Assembly (NCBI GenBank): GCA_963995505.1
Contig: OZ023186.1
Span: 12,531,570-12,595,569, forward strand
Length of the DNA stretch: 64,000 nt
Direction: 5' to 3'
Origin: Hypericum androsaemum
Lineage: Eukaryota > Streptophyta > Magnoliopsida > Malpighiales > Hypericaceae
This document shows positions 12,001 to 22,600 of the stretch, piece by piece. The notes below the pieces were generated by a model that searched no databases, had not been told where the DNA came from, and worked only from the letters and a program-made list of their open reading frames with translations. Made by a program: the position numbers and the translations under genes. Within the stretch, counting starts at the first letter, position 1. Each line of letters opens with the position of its first letter.

Positions 12001-13887
12001 GTCATCAAAGAGAAGTTGACTAATGCTCCTTTGTTGGCTTTGCCTAACTTTGCTAAAACCTTTGAAGTTCAATATGATGCCTCAGGTATAGGGATTGGAG
12101 CTGTCCTCATGCAAGAAGGGAGACCAATTGCATACTTTTGTGAGAAACTAAGTAGAGCAACCTTGAACTATCCAACTTATGACAAAGAATTGTATGCACT
12201 AGTTCGAACATTGGAAACATGGCAGCATTACTTGTGGCCCAAGGAATTCATGATCCACACTGATCATGAATCACTCAAGCACCTAAAGGGGCAACACAAG
12301 TTGAATAGGAGGCATGCACGATGGGTGGAGTTCATTGAGACATTTCCTTATGTCATTCGCTACAAGCAAGGTAAGGAAAATGTAGTTGCTGATGCCCTAT
12401 CGCGAAGGTATACTTTGATCTCAACTCTTGATGCGAAGTTACTTGGTTTTGAACACCTTAAAGAGTTGTATGCTGATGATACTGATTTTGGTGATCTGTT
12501 CCGAGCTATGGAGAAGAGTGCAAGTGGTAAATTTTTTCGGAATGACGGTTACCTATTTTTTGAGAACAAACTTTGTGTGCCTAATTGTTCTATGCGAGAG
12601 TTGCTAATTCAGGAGGCACATGGAGGAGGATTGATGGGGCACTTTGGAATCGCCAAGACTTTGGCAATGCTACAAGATCACTTCTATTGGCCATACATGA
12701 AGCGCGACGTTGAAAGAGTTTGTGGGCGTTGCATCACATGCAAGCAAGCCAAGTCAAAGGTAAAACCCCACGGTTTGTATACCCCACTACCTATACCTAG
12801 TGAGCCTTGGATTGATATTTCTATGGATTTTATGTTAGGACTGCCTAGGACTAAACGTGGAAGGGATTCAAACTTTGTGGTAGTGGATAGGTTTTCTAAG
12901 ATGGCACATTTTATTCCATGTCATAAGACTGATGATGCTTCAAACATTGCTGATTTGTTCTTTAGAGAAGTTGTTAGGTTGCATGGTATGCCTAGAACTA
13001 TTATTTCTGATAGAGATGCTAAGTTCTTGAGTTACTTTTGGAAGACCTTGTGGAGTAAGTTAGGTACCAAGTTGTTATTTTCTACTACTTGTGATCCACA
13101 AACTGATGGTCAAACTGAAGTTGTAAATAGGACTTTGTCTACTTTATTGAGAGCACTTATCAAGCATAACATTAAGACTTGGGAAGAATGTCTGCCACAT
13201 GTTGAAATTGCTTATAATCGTTCAGTTCATTCTACTACTCAATTCTCACCATTTGAGATTGTTTATGGATTTAATCCTTTGACTCCATTGGATTTATCAC
13301 CTTTGCCTTCGAGTGAGCATGTTAACTTAGATGGTAAGAGGAAGGCTGAATTTGTCAAGCAACTGCATGAGAAGGCGCGAATGAACATAGAGAAACGAAC
13401 GGAGCACTATGCGAGACAGGCAAACAAAGGATGGCACAAGGTTGTCTTTGAGCCTGGTGATTGGGTCTGGTTGCACATGAGAAAGGAACGTTTTCCTGCG
13501 CAATGACGTTCAAAGTTGCTACCATGGGGAGATGGTCCATTTCAAGTGCTTGAACGCATCAATGACAATGCCTACAAGCTTGACCTGCCAGGTGAGTATA
13601 ATGTTAGTGCTTCTTTCAATGTTACTGATTTGAGTCTGTTTGATGTAGGTGACAATTTGAGGACAAATCCTTTTCAAGCGGAGGGGAATGATGTGAAGCT
13701 ACAAGACTCACATCAAGTGCAAGTACCAATTGGGCTAATGACACGAGCAAGAGCCAAAATGTTTCAAGCAGATCTTAATGGGTTAATGCAAGAAGTCTGG
13801 GCTCAAGCTAGTGCGTACAAGTGCAAGGACGTGAATGAGGCCCATGCAAAGCCCATGCACGTGATAGAGGCTATTTTGGAAGCTTGA
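9054..13887 (+). pseudogene. Element A gag-pol polyprotein, inactivated
   Basis: The original product is the Ty3-type polyprotein: Gag with the IKLKIPSF...EAYLEWEKK capsid region, CCHC knuckle, retropepsin (IDGGS), RT (VVYFDDIL), RNase H, HHCC and DDE integrase, ending inside the 3' LTR with the PIG-MTRARAK tail. Reading against elements B and C shows these lesions: TGA at 9381-9383; one extra G in the run 10135-10140, which destroys the CCHC frame; TAA at 10345-10347; TGA at 11344-11346 in RT just after the CVDC motif; TGA at 11821-11823; and TGA at 13504-13506. Three of the stops fit C-to-T change (CGA to TGA twice, CAA to TAA). Apart from the single frameshift the pieces stay in register, so the order and extent are clear. 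No functional protein is expected. Confidence 0.93.
13676..13688 (+). other. Element A polypurine tract
   Basis: AAGCGGAGGGGAA directly abuts the 3' LTR and is the expected plus-strand primer. It lies inside the coding frame because the polyprotein continues into the LTR. One pyrimidine (C) interrupts it. Confidence 0.85.
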
Positions 13888-14508
13888 CATGCACGTAAAC
13901 TTCTGGATGCATGCGCACATGGAGAATCAAGAAGAATCAGCCTGTTTAGGACGTGCAGCTATTAGTTATTCTATTAGATATTATTTGCTTAGATTTTATT
14001 CTATTAGTTATTCTATTAGATATTATTTTCTTAGATATTATTTGCTTAGATATTATTTGCTTAGATTATTTCTTATTTAGTTGAATAATTCGGCCAGAAT
14101 ATCCTTAGATTAGGAAAGAGAGTTTTGGCAAGCCTTTGAACTCCTTTTTAGGAGTTAGCTTGTTTAGGAATACTTTGGTACTTTGGAGCCTATATAAGGA
14201 GGTCTCCTAGCAATAAAAAAGGACGAACTTTTGAGATTGATTTCATTCTTTGTGAGTTAAGATACTCCTTGTGTGTTCTTGCTAATTGCTGGATTGCTAA
14301 GCTTGAGCGCAACTTTTCACTTATCAAATGATTCTTCCATCATCGTTTGTGGCATGATTCAACTTGGACCATAGGTTCACGAAATTCCATTGCTTCGGTT
14401 GCGGTTCTTCCAAACCAAGGTTCTGGCAAGGCTCGAGTTTGTGGGTTGCGGTCTGTTCCATCCAAAGTAGCACGGTCCATTGTGAGCCTCCTACCGAGGT
14501 TCATATCA
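13689..14508 (+). repeat. Element A 3' LTR
   Basis: 820 bp, TGATGTGAA to TTCATATCA. The first ~199 bp encode the last part of the polyprotein (stop at 13885-13887). It differs from the 5' LTR by scattered substitutions (for example ACAAGACTC versus ACGACACTC near its start) and an extra copy of the TATTATTTGCTTAGA repeat. TATA and AATAAA are conserved near 14192 and 14213. Confidence 0.93.
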
Positions 14509-17500
14509 CCTCATCTTTCCTTTTCTTTCCTTTTCTTGACTTTCCTTCCCTTTTCTTTCCTTATCTTGCCTTTACTTGCCTTATCTTGCCTTGTCCTTGT
14601 CTTTTCTTTCCTTTTCTTGCCTTATCTTGCCTTTTCATTTCATTTCCTTGCCTTTTTTGTTCCTTTTCTTGCCTTTTCCTTGCTTTTTCTTGGCTTTTCT
14701 TTCCTTTTCTTGCCTTTTCCTTCCCTTTTCCTTGCCTTTCCTTGCCTTTTCGTGCCTTTTCGATCGTTATCTTGCCTTTTCTTCCCTTATCTTGCCTTAT
14801 CTTTCCTTTTCTTTGCTTTTTTTTCCTTTTCTTGCCTTATCTTGTCTTTTCTTACCTTTTCTTGCCATTTCCTACCCTTCATTGCCTTTCCTTGCCTTTT
14901 CTTGCCTTTTCTTGTCTTATCTTTTCTTTCCTTTTCTTGCCTTTTCTTTCCTTTTCGTGCCTTTTCCTTGCATTTTCTTGCCCTATCGTGCCTTATCTTG
15001 CCTTTTCCTTGTCTTATCTTTCCTTTTCTTGCTTTATCTTGCCTTTTCTTGCCTTTTCCTTGCCTTTTCTTTCCTTTTCATGCCTTTCCTTGCCTTTTCT
15101 TTCCTTATCTTACCTTTTCCTTGCCTTTTCTTTCCTTTTCCTTGCTTTTTCTTTCCTTTTCTTGCCTTATCTTACATTTTCTTTCCTTTTCCTTGCCTTT
15201 TCTTGCCTTTTCATTCCTTTTCCTTGCCTTTTCTATCCTTTTTCTTGCATTTTCTTGCCTTTTCTTTTCTTTTCATTCCTTTTCTTGCCTTTCTTTTTCT
15301 TTCCTTTTCTTTCCTTTTCTTGCCTTTTCTTTACTTTTCCTTGCATTTTCTTGCCTTATCCTGCCTTTTCTTCCTTATCCTTGCCTTTTCATTCCTTATC
15401 CTTGCCTTTTCAGGCCTTTACTTTCCTTTTCATTCGTTTGCTTGCCTTTTCTTGCCTTTTCCTTGCCTTTTCATGCCTTTTCCATGCCTTTTCTTTCCTT
15501 TTCTTGCTTTTTCTTACGTTATCTTGACTTATCTTACCTTTTCATTCGTTTGCTTGCCTTTCCTTACCTTATCTTGCCTTTTCTTGCCTTTTCATGCCTT
15601 CTCATGCCTTTTCCTTGCCTTTTCTTGCCTTTTCTTTCCCCTTTTTTAGCTTTTTCTAGCTTTTTCCCTGCCTTATCTTCCCTTATCTTTCCTTTTCTTC
15701 CCTTTTCTTTCCTTTTCTTTCCTTTTCTTGCCTTTTCATGCCTTTTCTAACCTTTTCTTTCCTTTTCTTGCCTTTTCTGCCCTTTTCATTCCTTTTCCTT
15801 GCCTTTTCTTGCCTTTTCCTTCCTTTTGTTGCCTTTCCTTGCCGTATCTTCCCTTTTCTTGCCTTTTCTTTCATTTTTTACCCTTTTTTCCTTTTCGTGC
15901 CTTTTCCTTGCATTTTCTTGCCCTATCTTGCCTTATCTTGCCTTTTCCTTGACTTTTCTTTCCTTTTCTTGCCTTATCTTACCATTTCTTGCCTTTTCTT
16001 GTCTTATTTTTCCTTTTCTTGCCTTATCGTGCCTTTTCTTGCCTTTTCCTTGCCTTTTCTTTCCTTTTCTTGCCTGCTCTCTCCTTTTCTTTCCTTTTCA
16101 TGCCTTTCCTTGCCTTTTCTTGCCTTTTCTTGCCTTTTCTTGCCTTATCTTACCTTTTCTTTCCTTTTCTTTCCATTTCCTTGCCTTTTCTTTCCTTTTC
16201 TTGCCTAATCTTACATTATCTTTCCTTTTCCTTGCCTTTTCATTCCTTTTCCTTGCCTTTTCTTGCCTTTTCCTTGCAAGTTCTTGCTTTTTCTTTCTTT
16301 TCCTTTTCTTTCCTTTTCTTGCATTTTCTTTCCTTTTCCTTGCCTTTTCTTGCCTTTTCTTTCCTTTTCATGCCTTTTCTTGCCTTTTCTATCTTTTTCT
16401 ATCCTTTTCTTACCTTTTCTTGCCTTTTCATGCCTTTTCCTTGCCATTTCTTTCCTTTTCTTACCTTTTCTTGCCTTTTCATGACTTTTCTTGCCTTTTC
16501 CTGGCCTTTTCTTTCCTTATCTTGCCTTTTCGTGCCTCATCTTTCATTTTCTTTCCTTTTCTTGCCTTTACTTGCCTTTTCTTGCCTTGTCCTTGTCTTT
16601 TCTTTCCTTTTCTTGCCTTATCTTACCTTTTCTTGCTTTTTCATTCCTTTTCCTTGCCTTTTCGTTTCCTTTTCTTACCTTTTTCTTGCCTTTTCTTGGC
16701 TTTTCGTTCCTTTTCTTGCCTTTTCTTGCCTTTTTTTCCTTTTCCTTGCCTTTTCTTGCTTTTTCATTCCTTTTCCTTGCCTTTATCTTGCATTTTCTTG
16801 CCTTTTATTTCCTTTTCTTACCTTTTCGTGCCTTTTCCTTTCCTTTTCTTGCCTTATCTTTCCTTTTCTTGCATTTTCGTGCCTTTTCCTTGCCTTTTCT
16901 TCCCTTTTCTTGGCTTTTCTTTCCTTTTCTTTCCTTTTCCTTGCCTTTTTTAGCCTTATCTATCCTTTGCTTGCCTTTTCTTGCCTTATATTGCCTTTTC
17001 TTGCCATTTCTTGACTTATCTTGCCTTTTCTTACCTTTTCATGCCTTTTCTTACCTTTTCTTGCATTTTCTTACCTAATCTTGCCTTATCTTGCCTTTTC
17101 ATTCATTATCTTTCCTTTTCTTACCCTATCTTTCCTTTTCTTGCCTTTTCATCCCTCTTCTTGCCTTTTTATGCCTTTTTCTTGCCTTTCCTTTCCTTTT
17201 CTTGCCTTTTCTTGCCTTTTCCTTGCCTTTTCTTTCTTATCTAGCCTTTCTTGTCTTTTCCTTGCATTTTCTTTCCTTTTCTTGCCTTATCTTGCCTCAC
17301 CTTTCATTTTCTTTCCTTTTCTTGCCTTTCCTTTCCTTTTCTTACCGTGTCTTACCTTTTATTTCCTTTTCTTGCCTTTTCTTGCCTTTTCCTTGCCCTT
17401 TCTTTGCTTTTCATTCCTTTTCTTCCCTTATCTTTCCTTTTCTTTCCTTTTAATACCTTTCCCATACCTTTTCTTGCCTTATCTTGTCTTTTCTTTCTTT

Positions 17501-18209
17501 ATCTTGCCTTTTCCTTGCCTTTTCTTGCCTTATCTTGCCTTTACTTATCTTATCCTGCCTTATCTTTTATTTTCTTGGCTTATCTTTCCTTTTCTAACAT
17601 TTTCTTGCCTTTTCTTGCCTTTTCATACCTTTTTCTTGCCTTTTCCTTGCCTTACCTTTCCTTTTCTTGCCTTTCCATGCCTTTTCTTTCCTTTTCTTGC
17701 CTTTTCCTTGCCTTTTCTTTCCTTTTCTTTCCTTTTCTTGCCTTTCCTTGCCTTTTCTTGCATTTTCTTGCCTTTTCATGCCTTTTCCATGCCTTTTCTT
17801 GCCTTATCTTGCCTTTTCTTTTCTTTTCATTCCTTTTCTTGCCTTTCTTTTTCTTTCCTTTTCTTTCCTTTTCTTGCCTTTTCTTTACTTTTCCTTGCAT
17901 TTTCTTGCCTTATCCTGCCTTTTCTTCCTTATCCTTGCCTTTTCATTCCTTATCCTTGCCTTTTCAGGCCTTTACTTTCCTTTTCATTCGTTTGCTTGCC
18001 TTTTCTTGCCTTTTCCTTGCCTTTTCATGCCTTTTCCATGCCTTTTCTTTCCTTTTCTTGCTTTTTCTTACGTTATCTTGACTTATCTTACCTTTTCATT
18101 CGTTTGCTTGCCTTTCCTTACCTTATCTTGCCTTTTCTTGCCTTTTCATGCCTTCTCATGCCTTTTCCTTACCTTTTCTTGCCTTTTCTTTCCCCTTTTT
18201 TAGCTTTTT
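14509..18209 (+). repeat. 10-bp pyrimidine-rich minisatellite array, block 2
   Basis: Same unit and polarity as block 1. It begins with the CCTCA target duplication of A and ends with the TTTTT target duplication of B (18205-18209). It contains a full copy and the start of a second copy of a ~2.55-kb higher-order unit. No other feature is visible. Confidence 0.95.
15269..17822 (+). repeat. ~2.55-kb higher-order array unit, copy 1
   Basis: The text from 15269 onward (a TTTTCATTCCTTTTCTTGCCTTTCTTTTTC phrase) restarts at 17823, an offset of 2554 bp. The second copy runs 17823-18209 and then, after element B, continues at 25058 to about 27245. The copies are nearly identical by eye and differ mainly by indels of about one basic unit, for example near 16440 versus 25845, 15740 versus 25140 and 17080 versus 26480. 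Confidence 0.85.
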
Positions 18210-19014
18210 TGATGTGAGCAAGCCTAAGGACGCACCTACTATCAAGCTTGTAGACTCGCAGCAAGTTCAAGTTCCAATTGGGCCAATGACAAGAGCACGA
18301 GCTAGGAAGTTGCAATCTGATTTCAATGGACTAATGCAAGAAGTTTGGGCTCAAGTTGGTGCGTACAAGTGCAAGGACGTGCATGAGGCACATGCAAAGC
18401 CCATGCACGTGATAGAGGCTATTTTGGAAGCTTAATATGCACACCAACTTCTGGATGCATGCGCACATGGAGAATCAGCAAGAATCAACCTATTTAGGCC
18501 ATGCATCTTCTTGTTAGGACGTGCAATTAATTGTTATTCTATTAGATATTATTTGTTTAGATTATTTCCTATTTTAGTTGAATAATTCGGCCAGAATCTC
18601 CTTAGAATAGGAAAGAGAGTTTTGGCCAGCCTTTGAACTCCTTTTTAAGGAGTTAGCTTGTTTAGGAATATTTTGGTACTTTGGGAGCCTATATAAAGAG
18701 GACTCCTAGCAATAAAACGTACACACACAATTCGGAAATACTTAGCATTGGCTAGTTGAGAGTTTGATACTCGTTTGTTCTTGCTTAGGCTGGTGAGTCG
18801 TCTTGGCCAGAATTTATCCTTCACTTATCAAGCGGATATTCCATCCCCGTTTGTGGCGTGATACGACCTTAGGTCAAGGTTCAGAAGCCCTTGCAGCGGG
18901 TTGAGGTACAAATTCGTGCCTTAGTTCGTGTAAGTTCTTGTGAGTTGTGATCTGTTCCATTCTAAAGTAACAAACGGTCCGAGTTGTGAATCTTTTCCGC
19001 GGAGATTCATATCA
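18210..19014 (+). repeat. Element B 5' LTR
   Basis: 805 bp, TGATGTGAG to TTCATATCA. The first ~226 bp encode the polyprotein tail (stop at 18433-18435). The rest carries TATA, AATAAA and a GTAAGT donor-like site (18930-18935). By eye it is identical to the 3' LTR. Confidence 0.95.
18690..18716 (+). promoter_or_regulatory. Element B LTR TATA box and AATAAA signal
   Basis: TATATAAAG at 18690-18698 and AATAAA at 18711-18716, in the same arrangement as in A, C and H. Transcription would start roughly 25-35 bases after the TATA box. Confidence 0.7.
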
Positions 19015-19016
19015 GT

Positions 19017-19029
19017 TGGTATCAGAGCT
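19017..19029 (+). other. Element B primer-binding site (initiator tRNA-Met)
   Basis: TGGTATCAGAGCT, two bases after the LTR end, complementary to the plant initiator tRNA-Met 3' end. Confidence 0.92.
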
Positions 19030-19685
19030 TAGCTTGTTACTTTAGTTCATTATCCTTGTTATTTTTGTTCTTGTTGGTTCGTTTTGTTGCTTGTTATTTT
19101 TTTGTTCTTGTTGGTTCGTTTTCTCTCCTCGCTGTTTGAGAGAAAAGAGAGGAAAACAAACGAGTGAAGCAAGAAAAGAAAGAAAAGAAAAGAAAGAAAA
19201 AAAAAAGAAAAGAAAAGAAAAGAAAAGAAAAAAAAAGGAAAGAAAAGAAAAAGAAAAAAAGGAAGCCGCAAGCTAAAGAGGAAGCAAGCTAAATTGGAAG
19301 TCTCAAGCTAAAGAGGAAGCAAGCTAAATTGGAAGTCTCAAGCTAAAGAGGAAGCAAATCCGAGGGAAGCTAGCAAACTAAGGAGGCGCAACAGCTGATC
19401 AAGAAAGGGGACGAGCAAGACTAAAAGAAAGACCAAAGAGGAACTTTAACATTCTGTTTGTTAAAGCGTGGAGCTCAAGCAAGGCCGTTCTAGCCTTAGT
19501 AAGAACATACAAGTATCACGAGAGGAAAAAGGCAAGAGTGTGCGAGTACCTTAGAGAGAAAAGCCAAATATTTGAGTGCAAACACGAGTGAACTTGAGTG
19601 CACCCTACATTGAGAGTATACACGTAAGGGAGTGAGCTTGTGAGGCCATAATTTTTTTTACTAACCAATTTTTCTTGTAGCAAAC
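19030..19685 (+). other. Element B untranslated leader with purine-rich microsatellite
   Basis: 656 bp without a usable frame. A GAAAAG/GAAAGAAAAG low-complexity tract fills about 19165-19262, followed by a roughly 30-bp tandem phrase (AAGCTAAAGAGGAAGC repeated near 19269-19350). The purine tract is the complement of the CTTTTCTTTC variant of the surrounding array unit. The leader ends in the acceptor-like motif before the ATG. Confidence 0.75.
19659..19680 (+). promoter_or_regulatory. Splice-acceptor-like motif before gag ATG (element B)
   Basis: TACTAAC (19659-19665), a T-rich tract and TTGTAG ending at 19680, five bases before the ATG at 19686. With the GTAAGT at 18930 in the U5 part of the LTR it would define a ~750-nt leader intron covering the PBS. 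This is inferred only. Confidence 0.45.
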
Positions 19686-22600
19686 ATGTCGCATGAAGGT
19701 CAAACTATGGGAAGCATAGACCTTAAGTTATTAGTGGATGCCTTGGCCGGGAAGCTCGAGCGGATGGTGCAAGCTCAGATGGAGCCTTTGCAACTACGCG
19801 TGGATGCCGTGGAGAATTCTCGTGACAACCCCCAAACGCGAGGCGAACTCCAAAGGCGTAGGAGAGGAGTACCTATTGGAGAATCGAGCGGAGCTGATTC
19901 TGAGTCGGAAGAAGGCGTAGGCTCTACAAGGAGTCTTAGGAGAGCAAGAACAAACCGTCCACCTAGGGAGGCAAGGCCAAAGAGAGACGACAACATAGGG
20001 AGTATCAAACTGAAGATACCTTCCTTTGCTGGTCGTTCTGACCCGGAGGCGTACTTAGAGTGGGAGAAGAAGATTGAGTTCGTGTTTGATTGCCACAATA
20101 GCTCCGAAGAAAAGAAGGTAAAACTTGCCATCACCGAATTCACTGATTATGCTATAACTTGGTGGGATCAACTTGTGACTAGCAGGAGGAGAAATAGAGA
20201 ACGCCCTATAGCTACTTGGGAAGACATGAAAGTGGTGATGAGGAAGAGATTTGTTCCAAGTCATTACTATAGAGAGCTGTATAAGAAGTTACAAGGAATG
20301 AGGCAAGGAAGTTTGAGTGTGGAGGAGTATTTCAAACAGATGGAGATGGCCATGATAAGAGCTGATATAGATGAAGATAGAGAAGTTACAATGGCAAGGT
20401 TCTTGAATGGACTCAATCCTGAAATTCAAGACAAAGTTGAGTTGCAACACTATGTGGAGTTGGAGGACATGGTGCATATGGCAACGAAAATTGAGAAGCA
20501 ACTCAAGAGAGGAGAGGGGAGAACAAAAGCTACATCGAATTCTACTTGGAAGCCAAACTACCAAAAGAAGTTTGACAAGCCACAAGCAGCCAAAGTAGAG
20601 CATAAATCCGAGAGTTCTCAAGCTAATTCTCAAAGGAAAGTGGAAGTCACTCCAGCTAGGAACCGTGACATCAAGTGCTTTAAGTGTCAAGGAAGAGGGC
20701 ACATCTCAAGTCAATGCCCTAACAAGCAAGCAATGGTGATCAAGGAGAGTGGAGAGATTGAAACTGAAGAAGAGGATTCGGAGCATGAAAGCATGCCTTC
20801 TTTGGAGGACGTATCCGAGGAAGAGTACCAAGCTGCTGAGAGGCTTACTCTTGTGTCTAGAAGAGCATTGAATGTGCAAGTAAAAGAAGAAAATGATGTG
20901 GCTCAAAGAGAAAATATTTTTCACACAAGGTGCTATGTCAAAGACAAGGTGTGTAGTGTCATCATAGATGGAGGAAGTTGTGCTAATGTTGCAAGCACTA
21001 CTATGGTGGAGAAGTTAGGGTTACTCACGGGAAAACACCCTAAGCCTTACAAACTACAATGGCTGAATGATAGTGGAGAAGTACGAGTGATGAAGCAAGT
21101 ATTGGTAGCATTCCGCATTGGCAACTATGAGGATGAAGTGTTGTGTGATGTTGTACCAATGCAAGCTGGTCACCTATTGTTAGGAAGGCCGTGGCAGTTT
21201 GATAGGAAAGTGCATCATGATGGCTACACCAACAAGTATTCACTTATACTTAAGAAGAGAGTAATCACCTTGGCACCCTTGTCACCATCACAAGTTTGTG
21301 AAGATCAACGTCAGTTGCAAAAAGAAAGTGATGAGCAAAGAGAGCGTGACAAGAAGAAAAAGAATGAGAGGAGAGAAGAAGCCGAAAAAAAGATAAGAAA
21401 AACGGCCAATGGAGAGGAAAAGATTGAGAAAACAAAAGAAGCCGGAAAAACAGAAATTAAAACGGCCAAAGAGAGAAAAACCGAGAGTTGGAAAAAGAGT
21501 TACTATGTGGGAACAAATGATATTAAGCAAGCATGCTTTGAAAAGAAGCCTATGATCTTACTTCGGTATAGAGAGGCGCTTTTAAACACTAACGAGCTTG
21601 AACCACATGTACCTAGTACGGTTGTGTCTCTTTTGCAGGATTACAAGGATGTCTTTCCCGACGAGCTACCACCTGGTTTGCCACCTATTCGTGGGATTGA
21701 ACATCAAATAGACTTTGTCCCGGGAGCTACCATACCTAACCATCCCGCATATAGAAGCAATCCTGAAGAGACAAAGGAGCTTGAGAAGCAAGTCAACGAG
21801 CTGTTGGAGAAAGGGTACGTAAGAGAGAGCATGAGTCCATGTGCTGTTCCAGTCCTACTTGTGCCCAAGAAGGATAAAACATGGAGAATGTGTGTTGATT
21901 GCCGAGCAGTCAACAACATAACGGTAAAATATCGTCACCCTATCCCTCGTTTAGATGACATGTTAGATGAGTTGCATGGTTCTTGCATGTTTTCTAAGAT
22001 TGATTTGAAGAGTGGTTATCATCAAATTAGGATGAAAGAAGGAGATGAGTGGAAGACTGCTTTTAAAACTAAGTATGGGTTGTATGAGTGGATGGTCATG
22101 CCATTTGGTTTGTCCAACGCACCTAGCACGTTTATGCGACTCATGAATCATGTTCTACGTCCATTCATTGGTAAATTTGTAGTTGTTTACTTTGATGATA
22201 TACTCATCTATAGCAAGAACGTGGGGGATCATCTAGAACATTTGAAATCTGTCTTAGATGCACTTAGAGAAGAACAATTGTTTGCTAACTTGAAGAAGTG
22301 CACCTTTTGTACGGATAAGCTTGTATTCTTGGGTTTTGTTGTTGGAGCTAACGGAATACAGGTTGATGAAGAAAAGATCCGAGCTATCCGTGAATGGCCA
22401 AGCCCTACAAGTGTTGCTAATGTTAGGAGCTTTCATGGACTAGCTAGTTTTTATAGGAGATTTGTGAAGGACTTTAGTAGCATAGCCGCACCCATAACTG
22501 AAGTCATCAAGAAGAACGTGGGCTTTACTTGGGGAGAAGCTCAAGAGAAGGCTTTCCAACTACTGAAAGGGAAGTTGACTAATGCACCCTTGTTAGCTTT

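Larger units (their letters stand above)
7651..14508 (+). mobile_element. Element A: full-length but decayed Ty3/gypsy (CRM-like) LTR retrotransposon
   Basis: Complete element of 6858 bp. The 5' LTR starts TGATGTGAAG and the 3' LTR ends TTCATATCA; a perfect 5-bp target duplication CCTCA lies at 7646-7650 and 14509-14513. In order: LTR, initiator-Met PBS, leader, gag-pol, polypurine tract, LTR. The coding region carries five nonsense codons and one frameshift, and the LTRs differ at many sites (805 versus 820 bp), so it is the oldest complete insertion in the window. The solo LTR at 52682-53450 belongs to the same family. Confidence 0.95.
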
